A stretch of 23,800 nt of DNA, taken from positions 1-23,800 of the forward strand of contig VEPF01000375.1 in NCBI GenBank assembly GCA_012027055.1, in the 5' to 3' direction. The translations under genes and the position numbers were made by a program. Of the stretch, positions 23,682 through 23,800 are shown piece by piece. How positions within the stretch are numbered: position 1 is the stretch's first letter; each line of letters begins with the position of its first letter. The notes beneath the pieces are model-generated. The model was not told where the DNA came from. It made no database searches and saw only the letters and a list, made by a program, of their open reading frames with translations. The DNA is from Gemmatimonadota bacterium. GTDB taxonomy: Bacteria; Gemmatimonadota; Gemmatimonadetes; Longimicrobiales; RSA9.

Positions 23682-23800
23682 ATGGCCGATGTGCAAAGCC
23701 CCCGCCGGCGCCACCTGCTGCCCCGCCGCGCTTACACCTTCTACCTGGCTCCACGCCTGGTGGACCGGGCCAAACGGGAGGTCAGCGAACCCGACATGGT
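23682..23800 (+). CDS. Unidentified protein, N-terminal fragment (runs off window)
   Basis: Only about 39 residues are visible, beginning MADVQSPRRRHLLPRRAY and continuing with Leu, Arg, Lys and Asp-rich sequence to the window edge. I do not recognise a family. GGAGG at 23672-23676 is 5 nt before ATG 23682, an ideal spacing; an ATG at 23679 directly before it is too close to be preferred. The N-terminus is basic and has no signal peptide or membrane helix so far. It is divergent from the GroES-like gene. The strong ribosome-binding site makes translation likely, but function cannot be inferred. Confidence 0.65.
   Translation, partial: MADVQSPRRRHLLPRRAYTFYLAPRLVDRAKREVSEPDM

Noticed and set aside
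1..23800. CRISPR arrays, tRNA genes, insertion sequences, attachment sites
   Set aside because: No spaced direct repeats, cloverleaf-like sequences, transposase or integrase genes, or flanking terminal inverted repeats were found by eye.

Overview
This is a 23.8 kb, very GC-rich bacterial chromosomal segment with strong G/C preference at third codon positions. It holds about 17 genes on both strands in short operons. A Gram-negative-type envelope is suggested by several lipobox signal peptides, a lytic transglycosylase and an alternative complex III. The combination of a complete act operon, an S46 dipeptidyl-peptidase coupled to an M20 peptidase, and an exported GH2 enzyme would fit Gemmatimonadota or a relative. 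That placement is inference from gene content, not a marker-gene identification. No tRNA, rRNA, CRISPR array, insertion sequence or phage gene was seen.

Layout. 1-1878 (minus): a coiled-coil lipoprotein followed by a membrane histidine kinase cut off by the window edge, together resembling the QseG/QseE pairing. 2032-3723 (minus): a 52-residue membrane peptide translationally coupled to an APC-superfamily amino-acid permease, ending at a strong hairpin. 3724-4450: a loosely coding region with one doubtful secreted ORF and the upstream region of the act operon. 4451-12136 (plus): actABCDEF, encoding a quinol-oxidising alternative complex III: pentaheme ActA, fused Fe-S/molybdopterin-like ActB, NrfD-like ActC and ActF, ActD, and monoheme lipoprotein ActE. 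A perfect 17-bp hairpin separates it from the convergent genes. 12219-14295 (minus): a TrmJ-like tRNA 2'-O-methyltransferase and an MFS transporter whose frames overlap by 233 nt. 14495-15616 (plus): a PLP enzyme of the D-cysteine desulfhydrase/ACC deaminase family. 15863-19467 (plus): S46 and M20 peptidases with an ATGA overlap. 19560-22031 (plus): an exported GH2 glycosidase. 22141-23517 (minus): a lytic transglycosylase and a GroES-like protein. From 23682 (plus): the start of an unidentified gene.

How the genes fit together. The act operon is the respiratory core: electrons from menaquinol pass through ActB Fe-S clusters and ActA/ActE hemes towards an oxidase that is not in this window. 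The peptidase pair forms a plausible two-step route from oligopeptides to dipeptides to amino acids. The APC permease could take up amino acids, although it is not linked to the peptidases. I found no convincing wholly new system. The observations most worth checking are the MFS/TrmJ overlap, the coupled small membrane peptide, the divergent solitary GroES-like protein, the intact cysteine quartet in the ActB N-terminal domain, and a repeated TTGCG-type promoter layout.
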